From Bowdeniella nasicola (GTDB lineage Bacteria > Actinomycetota > Actinomycetes > Actinomycetales > Actinomycetaceae), in contig NZ_MQVR01000003.1 of the NCBI RefSeq assembly GCF_001907295.1, positions 1-64,000 on the forward strand: a stretch of 64,000 nucleotides of DNA, written 5' to 3'. Position 1 is the stretch's first letter; each line of letters opens with the position of its first letter. The notes beneath the pieces are model-generated. The model had not been told where the DNA came from and searched no databases. It saw only the letters and a list, made by a program, of their open reading frames with translations. Both the position numbers and the translations under genes were made by a program. Positions 42,599 through 53,381 of the stretch are shown piece by piece.

Positions 42599-43117
42599 GT
42601 GAGATCCGAGTTACAGGTACGGCCCATGACCGTTGCGGACGCCGCGGCGGTCGCCAAAATCCATGTGGCGGCATGGCAACACGCCTACCGGGGGTTGGTC
42701 TCGCAGCGCTTTCTCGATTCGCTGTCGATCAGCGAGCGGACCGCGAAGCTCACGCGCTCGCTGCGCCAGGTCGGTCCCGTGCGCACGATCGTCGCCGAAA
42801 GTGACGGCCAGGTCGTCGGGTTCGCGACCGTCGGCCCCGCCCGCGATGAGGATTCTTCCACCGACGACGCCGAACTGTTCGCGATCTATGTCGATCCGGC
42901 CCGGGTCCGCCTGGGCGCCGGGCGCGCGCTGCTGTCGCGCGCGAAGGAGGTCGCCCGCGAGATGGGCTGTCGGCGCATGATCCTGTGGGTTTTGAAGGAC
43001 AATGCGAGCGCCCGGGCGTTTTATAAGCGGTGCGGGATGCGCCAGGAGGCCACTCGCGGGACCTCCACCATTGCGGGCGATGATTTCGTCAAGATGAAGT
43101 ACTCCGCGCGGCTCTAG
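42599..43117 (+). CDS. GNAT N-acetyltransferase
   Basis: A 172-residue single-domain acetyltransferase. Motif A is LFAIYVDPARVRLGAGRALLSRAKEVA (shown by IYVDPARVRLGAGRALL, about residues 98-114), and the C-terminal block WVLKDNASARAFYKRCGM is typical. Substrate unknown. The start codon is GTG. Its TAG stop shares CTAG with the convergent helicase gene. Confidence 0.92.
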   Translation: MRSELQVRPMTVADAAAVAKIHVAAWQHAYRGLVSQRFLDSLSISERTAKLTRSLRQVGPVRTIVAESDGQVVGFATVGPARDEDSSTDDAELFAIYVDPARVRLGAGRALLSRAKEVAREMGCRRMILWVLKDNASARAFYKRCGMRQEATRGTSTIAGDDFVKMKYSARL

Positions 43118-46100
43118 TCGGCGAGCAGGCCGCGCACGTCCTCGGCGGTGAGGGCGCCGCTGCCGAACTCGGAGCCGTCGCCGATGACATCGTCGAAGAG
43201 CTGGCGTTTACGCTCCTGCAGGGCGAGGACTTTTTCCTCGATCGTGTCGGCCGCGACGAAGCGGTAGACGTTGACGGACCGGGTCTGGCCGATGCGGTGG
43301 GTTCGGTCGACGGCCTGTTCTTCGACGGCGGGGTTCCACCACGGGTCCATGAGGAAGACGTAGTCGGCCTCGGTGAGATTGAGGCCGAAACCGCCCGCTT
43401 TCAGCGAGATGAGGAAGACCGGGACGTCGCCGGCGCGGAAGCGTTCGATGACCTCGGCGCGGCGGCGGGTCGCGCCGTCGAGGTAGCAGTAGTCGATGCC
43501 GGCCGCCTCGAGTTCCTGGCGCACGAGTGCGAGGTAGCTCGTGAACTGGGAGAAGACGAGCGCGCGGTGGCCCTCAGCGGAGATTTCCAGCAGGTTGCGC
43601 AGTAGTGTGCGGGTCTTAGCCGACGCGGCCGAGGGTTGGGAGGCGGTCGCGGGCGCGGTGTCGTCGCCCGGGGACAGGCGCACGTCGAGCGCGAGGCGGC
43701 GCAGGATGGTGAGCGAGCGCAGGATAGCGACGCGGTTTTTCTCGGCGTCGTCCAGCAGCCCGAGGACGCGCTGGCGTTCGAGCTGGAGTTGTTCGTCGTA
43801 GCGGCGGCGGTGGGCGGTATCGAGCTCGATCATCGCGACCTGGTCCTGTTTTTCGGGCAGCTCGGCAGCGACCTGGTCCTTGGTGCGGCGAAGGAGGAAC
43901 GGGCCGACGAGGCGGCGCAGCTGGGCACGGCGTTCGTCGGCGACCTCCGCACCCGCCTCGATGGGTTTTTTGAAGCGGCGCTGGAACTGCTTGAGCGTGC
44001 CGAGCAGGCCGGGGGCAGTGAGCGCGAACATCGCCCACAGGTCGGTCAGCGAGTTTTCGAGTGGCGTGCCGGTGACAGCGATGACGAGGTCGGTCGGAAT
44101 ATCACGCAGCGCCCGGAATGTTTTGGAGCCCGGGTTTTTCACGAACTGGGCTTCGTCGATGATGATCGCCGAGAATTTCCGGGCCGCGAGCTCGTCGGCG
44201 TCGATACGGGCGAGCGCGTAGCTCGTGACGATGACGTCACTGGCCTTGGCAACGGCGGGCAGGTCGAGGCCGGAGGCGGACGCGGATTTCGTTATCGGGG
44301 CGATCGATAGGTCGGGCGTGAAGCGGGCGGCCTGTTCGACCCAGCCGCCGACGACGGAGGTGGGCGCGACGACGAGGACGGGCGCGTCGAGCAGGCCGTC
44401 GGCCTTCGCGATGGCGATAGCGGCGAGCAGCTGGAGGGTTTTGCCGAGGCCCATGTCGTCGGCGAGGACGCCGCCGAGGCCCAAACGCCACAGGTGCGTC
44501 GCCCAGGCGACGCCGCGTTCCTGGTAGTCGCGCAGTTCGGCGTGCACGGTCGAAGGCAGCTCGATCGTGGCGTCGGCCTCCCCGAGGCTGAGGCCCGCGA
44601 GCGTCTGCATGCGCTCCACCCAGGTCACGGTGCGTTCGTCGTCGATGCCTCCAATCTCGTCGAGCGCTTGGGCGGCTGCGATGTCGAATGTCGAGACGGA
44701 CAGCTGGCCGCGGCCCGAGGACGTGCGGGTTTGCAGGTCGCGGGCGGATTCGATGAGCGTGCGCAGCGGGTAGAGGCTCGGGTGGTCGAGCGCGATCCAC
44801 TTGCCCGATGCGAGGTGGAGCGTGGCGGCGCCGGAGGCGAGCGCGGCGAAGAGCGCCTCGAACGGGACGCGTTCGCCCGAGACGGTGACGTCGATGTCGA
44901 GGTCGAGCCAGCCCTTGGCCTGCGTCGGCACCTTCGCCTCGGTGCTCGCGCGCCCGCCGATGGCGACGGTGGGGACGGAGGCGTCGGCGTCGGGGGTCGC
45001 GACATCTACGTCGCCGACCTCGACGTCGTCGTGGCCGGAAAGGAAATCGAGCAGTTCGGTCGCGACCGTGCGGACTTCGCTCGCACCGACGATGCGGCGG
45101 CGCCAGTGGCCGTCCATGCCCTCGCCGGGTTCGGGCAGCAGGCGCGCGAGGCGGCGCGGGGCCGCGGCGCGCAGTCCGGTGAGCAGGTCGCCGCCGAGCT
45201 CGGCCGCGATCTCGTCGTCGAGGCTGGGATCGGACAGGCGCCAGGACAGCTCGACGGTCGGGTGCGCCGCGGCGATGGAGGTGGCAGTGACGGCCAGGCG
45301 CGGGCGGACGAGGTCAGGCAGGTCGACGGTGTCGTCGCGCGAGGTGACGCCGACGTGCAGGGCGAGGCGCGGCAGTTCGCGGCTGAAAAACCGGGCGATG
45401 CCGGTGCGTGGGACGTGGCGGCGGCCGGCGGCGGCGAGGTCGCGGACCTCATCGATCGCGGCGCGCGCCAGCGGCAGCAAGATCGCGCCCGCCTTGTCGA
45501 GGACGAGCACGCCGTGCATCGGGTCGCCGAGCGGGATGAGGCGGCTGCCCGCGGCAGGGTGGTCGCCGATCGCCAGGCGCACGTCGAGGCCGTCGTCGTC
45601 TTGGTGGAGGTCGACGACGGGCGCGGACGGCTCGGCGGCCAGGGTGAGTTCGGCGTCGGCGAGGCCGGAGCCGGGAACGAAGACGACGCCCGCCTCGTGC
45701 GCGGCGATCAGCGGCGGCCAGACGCGCGCGCTTAAACCATCGAGTTGGACGCGCCGCGAGCCGTAGGCGTAGACCTCGCGGCGGGCGAGGAGGAAGACCT
45801 GGTAGAGGTCGAAGATCGCGTCGGACTGCTCCGTCGTCGCCCACCGCGCGCCCGCGGGGTCGGTGAACGCTTCCCAGCTGTTGCCGGAGGTGAGCCATTT
45901 GCTGCCGACGCGGCGCACGGGCCGGACCTCGACGTGGTCATCGGGCGTGAGCGAGAATTCCAGGCCGACGCGGGCCCGGCTCGCGCGCGCGGGCGCGAGC
46001 GCGCGCGAGGGCTTGGCGTCCAGCAGCGTCGGGGCATCGGGTTGCGGGGCTGGGGCCGATCCCCCGGTTTCGCAGGCCTCCGCGGTCGCGATGAGCGCCG

Positions 46101-46389
46101 CGAGCGCGTGGATGCAGGGCTCGTCGTGCCGGTCACTGCCATCGCAGCTGCAGTGGCTGACGAGCGTGTTTCCGTCGTAGGTGAGGCGCACGTTTTCGAC
46201 GCTGCGGTGCAACAGCGGGCGGATCGTCGCCATGATCGTCGCGCCGTCATCGGAGACGACGAGCATGCGGACGCGCTCGTCGGTCGCGGTGGCGCGGGCG
46301 CGCTGGACATCGTCCTCATCGGCAAGGGTGGAGTAGGAATCGGTAGCGAACTGTCGCGTCCAGGTGGCGCGGTTGGCTCCGATTCTCAT
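43114..46389 (-). CDS. SNF2/RapA-type helicase with SWIM zinc finger
   Basis: A 1091-residue ATP-dependent DNA/RNA translocase. The N-terminal SWIM zinc finger is SHCSCDGSDRHDEPCIHALAA (CxCx(n)CxH, about residues 80-99). The helicase core starts near residue 630 with ADDMGLGKTLQLL (motif I), IIIDEAQFVKNPGSKTFRAL (motif II), AVTGTPLENSLTDLW (motif III), and in the second RecA lobe VFSQFTSYL, LISLKAGGFGLNLTEADYVF and AVDRTHRIGQTRSVNVYR. The order SWIM then SNF2 is typical of actinobacteria; a role in transcription or repair is assumed. TATCCT lies 6 nt before the ATG. Confidence 0.94.
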   Translation of the reverse strand: MRIGANRATWTRQFATDSYSTLADEDDVQRARATATDERVRMLVVSDDGATIMATIRPLLHRSVENVRLTYDGNTLVSHCSCDGSDRHDEPCIHALAALIATAEACETGGSAPAPQPDAPTLLDAKPSRALAPARASRARVGLEFSLTPDDHVEVRPVRRVGSKWLTSGNSWEAFTDPAGARWATTEQSDAIFDLYQVFLLARREVYAYGSRRVQLDGLSARVWPPLIAAHEAGVVFVPGSGLADAELTLAAEPSAPVVDLHQDDDGLDVRLAIGDHPAAGSRLIPLGDPMHGVLVLDKAGAILLPLARAAIDEVRDLAAAGRRHVPRTGIARFFSRELPRLALHVGVTSRDDTVDLPDLVRPRLAVTATSIAAAHPTVELSWRLSDPSLDDEIAAELGGDLLTGLRAAAPRRLARLLPEPGEGMDGHWRRRIVGASEVRTVATELLDFLSGHDDVEVGDVDVATPDADASVPTVAIGGRASTEAKVPTQAKGWLDLDIDVTVSGERVPFEALFAALASGAATLHLASGKWIALDHPSLYPLRTLIESARDLQTRTSSGRGQLSVSTFDIAAAQALDEIGGIDDERTVTWVERMQTLAGLSLGEADATIELPSTVHAELRDYQERGVAWATHLWRLGLGGVLADDMGLGKTLQLLAAIAIAKADGLLDAPVLVVAPTSVVGGWVEQAARFTPDLSIAPITKSASASGLDLPAVAKASDVIVTSYALARIDADELAARKFSAIIIDEAQFVKNPGSKTFRALRDIPTDLVIAVTGTPLENSLTDLWAMFALTAPGLLGTLKQFQRRFKKPIEAGAEVADERRAQLRRLVGPFLLRRTKDQVAAELPEKQDQVAMIELDTAHRRRYDEQLQLERQRVLGLLDDAEKNRVAILRSLTILRRLALDVRLSPGDDTAPATASQPSAASAKTRTLLRNLLEISAEGHRALVFSQFTSYLALVRQELEAAGIDYCYLDGATRRRAEVIERFRAGDVPVFLISLKAGGFGLNLTEADYVFLMDPWWNPAVEEQAVDRTHRIGQTRSVNVYRFVAADTIEEKVLALQERKRQLFDDVIGDGSEFGSGALTAEDVRGLLAD

Positions 46390-46435
46390 CCCTCAAGGAT
46401 AAGGCAGCAGCGGCGCGGGCTTCGACTCGGGGTGG

Positions 46436-46927
46436 CTACTGGCCGATGCTCGTGAAGGCGGCGATGCAGACGCCCGCGAAGACGATCGGGCTCAGCGCGA
46501 AGATAATCAGCCAGCCGATCGCGAAGCGTCGCCACTTGGCGATGAACAGCAAAATGATGGGCGGCACCAGCACGACCGCCATGACCTCAAAGAGCATGAG
46601 CGATTCGAACCGGTCGATGGCAAACGCGATGAGGGTGACGATCACGGTCCACAGCAGGCCCGCGAGCATGCCCCAGCCGGGGCTGCGGCCGATCTTTTCC
46701 ATCCGCGTGAGGTTCGTCGGCTCGACATAGCGTTGCAGCGGGTCGGTGGCCCCGGTGTACTCATACGGGTTGCCGGAGGTCGGGTGTTGGGCCGGCTGGT
46801 CCGGCGGTGGCTGCTCGGTTGGTTGCTGGCCGGCCGGTGGGGTCGTCGGGGCAGGGTCCGGCGGGGCGAACGGATCGAAATCCGGTTCGCCCGAGCTCTC
46901 CGGCGGTCGCCAGTTCTGATCGCTCAT
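46436..46927 (-). CDS. Membrane protein with proline-rich N-terminus
   Basis: A 163-residue protein. The first 75 residues are rich in Pro, Gln, Asp and Glu (FDPFAPPDPAPTTPPAGQQP), then RYVEPTNLTRMEKIGRSPGW and three hydrophobic helices (GMLAGLLWTVIVTLIAFAI, a second at VMAVVLVPPIILLFIAKW, a third at WLIIFALSPIVFAGVCIAAF). No defined family. The ATG has GGGAGGT about 6 nt upstream. It starts 3 nt after the preceding stop, so it is the last gene of the Lgt-like / radical SAM operon. Confidence 0.78.
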   Translation of the reverse strand: MSDQNWRPPESSGEPDFDPFAPPDPAPTTPPAGQQPTEQPPPDQPAQHPTSGNPYEYTGATDPLQRYVEPTNLTRMEKIGRSPGWGMLAGLLWTVIVTLIAFAIDRFESLMLFEVMAVVLVPPIILLFIAKWRRFAIGWLIIFALSPIVFAGVCIAAFTSIGQ

Positions 46928-46930
46928 GAG

Positions 46931-47254
46931 CTACCTCCCAAAAAGTTCTCCGACACTCGTTCCGGTGATCGACATGATGATGCCGACGAGGGCGACGATG
47001 CCGAGAAGGCCAAGATACGCGAGCACGAGGCGCGTGTCCCGCAAATAGCATTTCGACCGCGTCAGTCCCGCGCGGCGAGCGCGAGCGTAGGCGGCGAACC
47101 CGAGGGCGGCGAAGACGAGCAGCGCCCACGGGCCAAACAGCCAGCCGAGCGCCGCGACCGTCGTGTAGATACACAGCCGCAAGGGGTCGAAGGGCTCATC
47201 CTTACGCATGGCCGCGATCTCTTCGTGCCACGGCGGCGTCGTGTTTTGGGTCAT
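46931..47254 (-). CDS. Small membrane protein coupled to the radical SAM gene
   Basis: A 107-residue protein. A polar N-terminus with PWHEEIAAMRKDEPFDPLRL precedes three hydrophobic stretches (IYTTVAALGWLFGPWALLVF, the following GFAAYARARRAG turn, and LVLAYLGLLGIVALVGIIMS). No recognised family. The ATG at 47254 overlaps the radical SAM stop (ATGA) and has GGAGGAG at good distance, so translation is coupled. It may anchor or assist the enzyme at the membrane, but that is inference from position. Confidence 0.75.
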   Translation of the reverse strand: MTQNTTPPWHEEIAAMRKDEPFDPLRLCIYTTVAALGWLFGPWALLVFAALGFAAYARARRAGLTRSKCYLRDTRLVLAYLGLLGIVALVGIIMSITGTSVGELFGR

Positions 47255-48837
47255 GATCTCCTCCCGGTAGCCGTCGACAGGCGTGAGTTCGACAGCGGCC
47301 CCCACGCCTGGACCGCGCAAAACGGCGCGCACTGGTGCGCGTCTTCGGCCGATTTCGTCCCGACATGCACGCAGCACTGCGTGAGGCGTTCTTCGAGCAT
47401 CGTCGAGATATCCATAAACGGTTTGACCGTGATACGCACGACGCGATCGGCGAGCAGCGCCCGCATCCGAGCGCGGCCGCCCGGCAGTTTTCCGGCGGCG
47501 AGCGTCGCCATCGTGGAAATCCCGAGGTCGCAGGCGGTGCACACGTCGCGCCACGCGCTTGTGAGCGAGGGATGCGTGAGTGAGTTCTGTTCCGAGAGCA
47601 GATCCAGCAGCGAGGACTTCACGGTCTCTTTCAGCTGTTTCGGAATCTCGGCGTCGGCGATGCGGTTAGCGAGCAGGTCGGGTTCGAGGTCGAGCCAGGC
47701 CTTCAGCTGGTCGTGGCCCATGATCGTGGTCAGCGAGCGCCACACGCCCGCGTCGTCCTTCAACAGGTACCCGACTGACGCGCAGTGCGGGTGGGAGCAC
47801 GGCAGGGCGGTCAGGTCGCGCCAGGTAACACGGCCGCCGGTTTGCGCATCGAGCCGTTTCAGGACGCCGGTGTGGGTGAGACGGTTCATGGGGTCGATAC
47901 CCGTCGAGCGGCCCGAGCCGAAGACGGGCTGGATCGCCACGCCCCCGATATAGGGGGTGTCGAGTGCGCGGGTCACGACGTGACCGATTTCCTCGTCGTT
48001 CACGCCGAGTGCGGCCGTCATCGTGAGGGTGACGAAGACGCCGGCGCCGGTGAGGCGTTCAATCGCGCGGTCCTTCATCGCGCGCAGGTCACCGCCGCGG
48101 TGGTGGCGCGAAGCGTGTTCGGAATTCCCGTCGTATTGCAGATAGATCTCGACGCGCTCGCGGTGTTGTTCTAACAGGGCAAGGAGACCGTCGTCCTGGG
48201 AAAGACGCAGCCCGTTGGTGTTGACCATGATCCGCGTGATCGGGCGGGCGGTGACCGCCTCGAGCAGTTCGGCGAGCTCCGGGTAGAGCGTCGGGTCGCC
48301 GCCGGAGAGCATCAGGACGTCGAGGTGGTTGTTCTCGCGCGACAGCCGCGTGTCGATATTTCTGAGGATCTCAGCAAGCGGCGCGACCGCGGCGAGCTGC
48401 GGGGAGGAGGAGACGAAACACGTCGGGCAGCGCAGGTTGCAGTGGTCGGTGATGTCTTCGAGCAGGATGCACGTGTGCTGAGTGTGGACTTCGGGCAGGC
48501 CGTAGGCGAAGGCCTCAGGCATCGGCAAGAAATTGCCGGAAATATCGGGCATATGAACCTTCGTCGGCGCGGTCCACTGTTCGAGGTAGGCGAGGATCTC
48601 GGGGTCCTCGTCGTACAGGGTGCGCACCCAGCCGTGGGTGCGGCAGGCTCGCTCGAGCCAGACCTTCCCGTCGCGCACCGACAGCCAGCCCGACAGGCGC
48701 TCGACGTCGGCCAGGGGACGGTTCGGGTCCTCGTCGTGGCAGTGGGGGCAAAAGGCGTTGACATAGCGGTGGATGCGGTCGCCCCGCAGCGGCATCCCGG
48801 CGCTGTGACGCCGAACCCCTGCTGTACGGATCGCCAT
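47251..48837 (-). CDS. Radical SAM protein resembling tetraether lipid synthases (Tes/MJ0619-like)
   Basis: A 528-residue enzyme. The N-terminus has CPHCHDEDP (Cys30, Cys33) and VWLERACRTHGW (Cys65), a rubredoxin-like set. The radical SAM motif is DHCNLRCPTCF (Cys133, 137, 140), followed by LMLSGGDPTLYPEL (SAM binding) and IMVNTNGLRL. Further cysteines lie in ALPCSHPHCASVGYLL, VCTACDLG, QCCVHVGT and HQCAPFCAVQAWG, enough for extra Fe-S clusters. This cysteine layout resembles the archaeal tetraether lipid synthase family, which couples lipid chains by radical chemistry. It sits 9 nt behind an Lgt-like gene. A lipid substrate is plausible but unproven. The start may be at Met1 or Met15. Confidence 0.7.
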   Translation of the reverse strand: MAIRTAGVRRHSAGMPLRGDRIHRYVNAFCPHCHDEDPNRPLADVERLSGWLSVRDGKVWLERACRTHGWVRTLYDEDPEILAYLEQWTAPTKVHMPDISGNFLPMPEAFAYGLPEVHTQHTCILLEDITDHCNLRCPTCFVSSSPQLAAVAPLAEILRNIDTRLSRENNHLDVLMLSGGDPTLYPELAELLEAVTARPITRIMVNTNGLRLSQDDGLLALLEQHRERVEIYLQYDGNSEHASRHHRGGDLRAMKDRAIERLTGAGVFVTLTMTAALGVNDEEIGHVVTRALDTPYIGGVAIQPVFGSGRSTGIDPMNRLTHTGVLKRLDAQTGGRVTWRDLTALPCSHPHCASVGYLLKDDAGVWRSLTTIMGHDQLKAWLDLEPDLLANRIADAEIPKQLKETVKSSLLDLLSEQNSLTHPSLTSAWRDVCTACDLGISTMATLAAGKLPGGRARMRALLADRVVRITVKPFMDISTMLEERLTQCCVHVGTKSAEDAHQCAPFCAVQAWGPLSNSRLSTATGRRS

Positions 48838-48846
48838 AGCCGAAGC

Positions 48847-49599
48847 CTACTGGAGGGCCGGTGCGGGCCGCAGCAGCGAGTCGTAGGTGCCGCGGCGCGC
48901 CTGGTAGGTGATTCTGGCGAGGATGATGGGGATCGTCACCGCGAGGACGAGCTGCGGGCGGGTCAGGCCCGCGAACGCAATCTCGTTGCCGCGCACGAAT
49001 TCGACGAAGAATCGGAAGATCGCATACCCGGCGATATACAGGACGAAGGATTCCCCGGGTGCGGTCAGTCTCTTCCGCACGAACCACCACAGCAGCGCGA
49101 AGGCGAGCGCGTGGAAGACGATCTCGTAGACGAAGCTCGCGTGCAGCGCGGCCCCGTCGGGTGCGTCGAACCGGGCCGCTGCGGCGGGATCGAGCGTGAG
49201 GCCGATGCCGCACACCCCGTTGCTCGCGGCGCAGTTCGCCCCGAGCGCGCACATGGGGCAGGGGGTGCCTGGCGTTTCGGTCAAGAGGCAAGCGACGCGG
49301 CCGACGGCCATCCCGGCGGCGACCGCGGGGGCGAACAGGTCGCCGGTGCGGTGCCGGTAGCCGGTGAGCCGTTTTGTCACGTGTACGCCGAGCCAGGCGC
49401 CGAACAGACCGCCGATGATCGAGCGGTTGCCGTAGGCCCACTGCTCGGCGAGGGTCGCGTTATCGCGCAAGTCGGCGTGCTGCAGCCACGTCCCCAGGCG
49501 CATGAAGATCGCGGCGACGGTAACGCCGACGCCGACAAAGAAGGCGTGGGTGTCAATCGGCAGGTTGATGGCGAGGAGGTCACCGAGCGTGGGGAACAT
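48847..49599 (-). CDS. Lgt-like (prolipoprotein diacylglyceryl transferase family) membrane protein
   Basis: A 250-residue protein with seven hydrophobic segments in the Lgt pattern: GNRSIIGGLFGAWLGVHVTK, then FAPAVAAGMAVGRVACLLTE and, near the end, FVLYIAGYAIFRFFVEFVRG. In true Lgt the GR is followed by xGNFxNxE; here it reads GRVACLLTE, so the conserved Asn residues are replaced, and the catalytic His of the first motif is not evident. It also has a Cys-rich loop (TPCPMCALGANCAASNGVCG). It is probably not the housekeeping Lgt. The ATG at 49599 has GGAGG 5 nt upstream. It is the first gene of the operon with the Tes-like radical SAM enzyme. Confidence 0.82.
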   Translation of the reverse strand: MFPTLGDLLAINLPIDTHAFFVGVGVTVAAIFMRLGTWLQHADLRDNATLAEQWAYGNRSIIGGLFGAWLGVHVTKRLTGYRHRTGDLFAPAVAAGMAVGRVACLLTETPGTPCPMCALGANCAASNGVCGIGLTLDPAAAARFDAPDGAALHASFVYEIVFHALAFALLWWFVRKRLTAPGESFVLYIAGYAIFRFFVEFVRGNEIAFAGLTRPQLVLAVTIPIILARITYQARRGTYDSLLRPAPALQ

Positions 49600-49716
49600 G
49601 GCGGCCTCCAAACGTCGCGTGGACTGGGCCCAGCGGGCCGTGAGCCCAGCCTAGTGTCTAGCCGAAAAGCCCGCAATCGTGGCAAATGGGCGACGCGGTC
49701 GCGCAGCCGGCCGGAG

Positions 49717-51822
<2,106 letters not shown>

Positions 51823-51829
51823 GCGCCCC

Positions 51830-51835
51830 ATCGTA
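51830..51835 (-). promoter_or_regulatory. -10 box (TACGAT) of leaderless peptidase gene
   Basis: TACGAT, seven bases, then the ATG at 51822. Confidence 0.4.
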
Positions 51836-51844
51836 AGGGTCGAG

Positions 51845-53215
51845 CTAGGACTCCCGCATCGCTTTTTGCGGAGCGCTAACACCGACGTCCCACCTCGGGT
51901 CAGAGGAGACGCCCTTCGCTACGAGCGCTGAATCGGCCGCGAGCGGGGTCCGCGGCTTCGGGTAGCGTCGGTCCTGCTTCCACCAGGGCATATGCCCGAC
52001 GTAGCCATCGACGGGCGGCTGGGGACTTGCCGGTTCGAAGCCGAGCTCCTGCGGGGTCTCCTTGATCATGTCGGTGAGCCAGTACTTGTCGGCGTCATCG
52101 GCGTGCTGCTTCACGACCGTCTTAAACTCGCTCATTTCGAAGTACAGGCAGTTCGTGAGCGGGTTCCGCTTCGTGGCCTTGATCTTGTAGACCCAGTAGA
52201 TGAACAGCGCGACGTTTGCGATGAGTGCCGCCCAGGCGCACACGATGTTTGCGGTCGGGTTCATCGTCGCGTAGTTCGTCATGCCGCTCGGGATCACGAG
52301 GAATTCGGGCAGCAGGTTATTCGCGGAGATCCAAAAGACGAGGGTGAAGCACCTGAACCAGATCCACTGGCCCTTGGCCCACGTGAACGCCGGAATCGTG
52401 CAGGCGAGCAGCAGCGCGAGCGTGCAGTACCAGGTGTAGTCGGCGAGCGAGTTGTAGAGGAACGCGTGGTTCCACAGGTCGTAGGCGATGACCCAGGGCC
52501 AGACCATGTCGACCCAGATCAGGCCGCGCACCTTCTGCTTGCCGGGCGAGCTGACAAAAATCTTTCCGAGGCCCGTGATCGTGATGATGTTGAGCAGGCC
52601 CGCGAGCGCCGACAGCAGGTTCCAGTAGCCGCCGATCGTGCGGAAGCCGGTCGCGGGATCGATGCCGACGCCGGCCGCATGGAAGTTCGCGGCGACGGCC
52701 GCGTACCAGGCGTCGGAGTGCAGCGGTGCGCTCACACCGCGCGTCTCGGGAAGGCCGTTGAGGACGTCGACCGAGCGGCCCGCGTTGATGCCCTTCAGGC
52801 ACTCCGGATCGGCCGCGCACGCGTAGTAGTTATCGGCCTCGAAGAAGATCGCGAGGTCGCGGATATTCGCTTCCATGATGTTCACGGCGAGCCCGATCCA
52901 GAGGGCAACGCCGAGCCAGATCGCATAGCGGTGCGCCTTGTTGGGATGGCGCTTGCCGTAGACGAGGAGGTAGCCCGTCATCGTGGCGGTCGCCAGCATG
53001 ATGACGAACTTGCCGAAGGGGAACCACCCGACCATGGGAGTGCCGTGGATAGCCGCATACGGCAGGGCGATGATGCCGCCAACCGTCCAAATGGCGAAGA
53101 TCGTCCAGTTCCAGCGCCGATTGATCTCGGCGATCGCGACCTGAGCAACAAAAACGAGGATCCAGGCAAAGTAAACCAGCGGGGTGCCTGTCTCCCACAA
53201 GAAAAGCGACGACAT
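51845..53215 (-). CDS. DUF5692-family membrane protein (copy 1)
   Basis: A 456-residue polytopic membrane protein with about ten hydrophobic segments. It shares with the protein at 54515-55585 the order of helices and the conserved blocks VNIMEANIRDLAIFFE / NIIEAVIRDFQC, a GGYWNLLSALAGLLNIITI block, WVIAYDLWNHAFLYNSLADY, LLLACTIPAFTWAKGQWIWF and a cytosolic TKRNPLTNCLYFEMSEF tail. Compared with copy 2 it has an extra loop with cysteines (YYACAADPECLKGINAGRSV) and a longer C-terminal tail. The family has no known function. It is divergent from a START-like gene and has a palindrome at 53272-53287 upstream. Confidence 0.75.
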   Translation of the reverse strand: MSSLFLWETGTPLVYFAWILVFVAQVAIAEINRRWNWTIFAIWTVGGIIALPYAAIHGTPMVGWFPFGKFVIMLATATMTGYLLVYGKRHPNKAHRYAIWLGVALWIGLAVNIMEANIRDLAIFFEADNYYACAADPECLKGINAGRSVDVLNGLPETRGVSAPLHSDAWYAAVAANFHAAGVGIDPATGFRTIGGYWNLLSALAGLLNIITITGLGKIFVSSPGKQKVRGLIWVDMVWPWVIAYDLWNHAFLYNSLADYTWYCTLALLLACTIPAFTWAKGQWIWFRCFTLVFWISANNLLPEFLVIPSGMTNYATMNPTANIVCAWAALIANVALFIYWVYKIKATKRNPLTNCLYFEMSEFKTVVKQHADDADKYWLTDMIKETPQELGFEPASPQPPVDGYVGHMPWWKQDRRYPKPRTPLAADSALVAKGVSSDPRWDVGVSAPQKAMRES

Positions 53216-53271
53216 TGTCTAACCGTCCGGTGTGGAAGTGAGTAACAGTACAGCCAAGATAGACCCGACTG

Positions 53272-53287
53272 TCCGACATCTGTAGGA
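53272..53287. promoter_or_regulatory. Palindrome TCCGACATCTGTAGGA upstream of DUF5692 copy 1
   Basis: A 7-2-7 inverted repeat with one mismatch between arms. It matches the site at 55636-55651 at 13 of 16 positions (consensus TCCGAYATYTGTMGGA). It lies between two divergent genes and is probably an operator. Confidence 0.6.
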
Positions 53288-53381
53288 CTGAGGTCCCCTG
53301 GAGATTCACGTCTCAGACGTAGAGTCGAGCTATCGCCGGGCACATTGGGGTGCCCACGGAAGGATCAAGGACGATTCAGCA

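Noticed and set aside
46931-49599. Radical SAM operon as a peptide natural product (RiPP) cluster
   Set aside because: No precursor peptide, leader-peptide-binding (PqqD-like) domain or SPASM motif was seen; the two small proteins are membrane proteins, not precursor-like.
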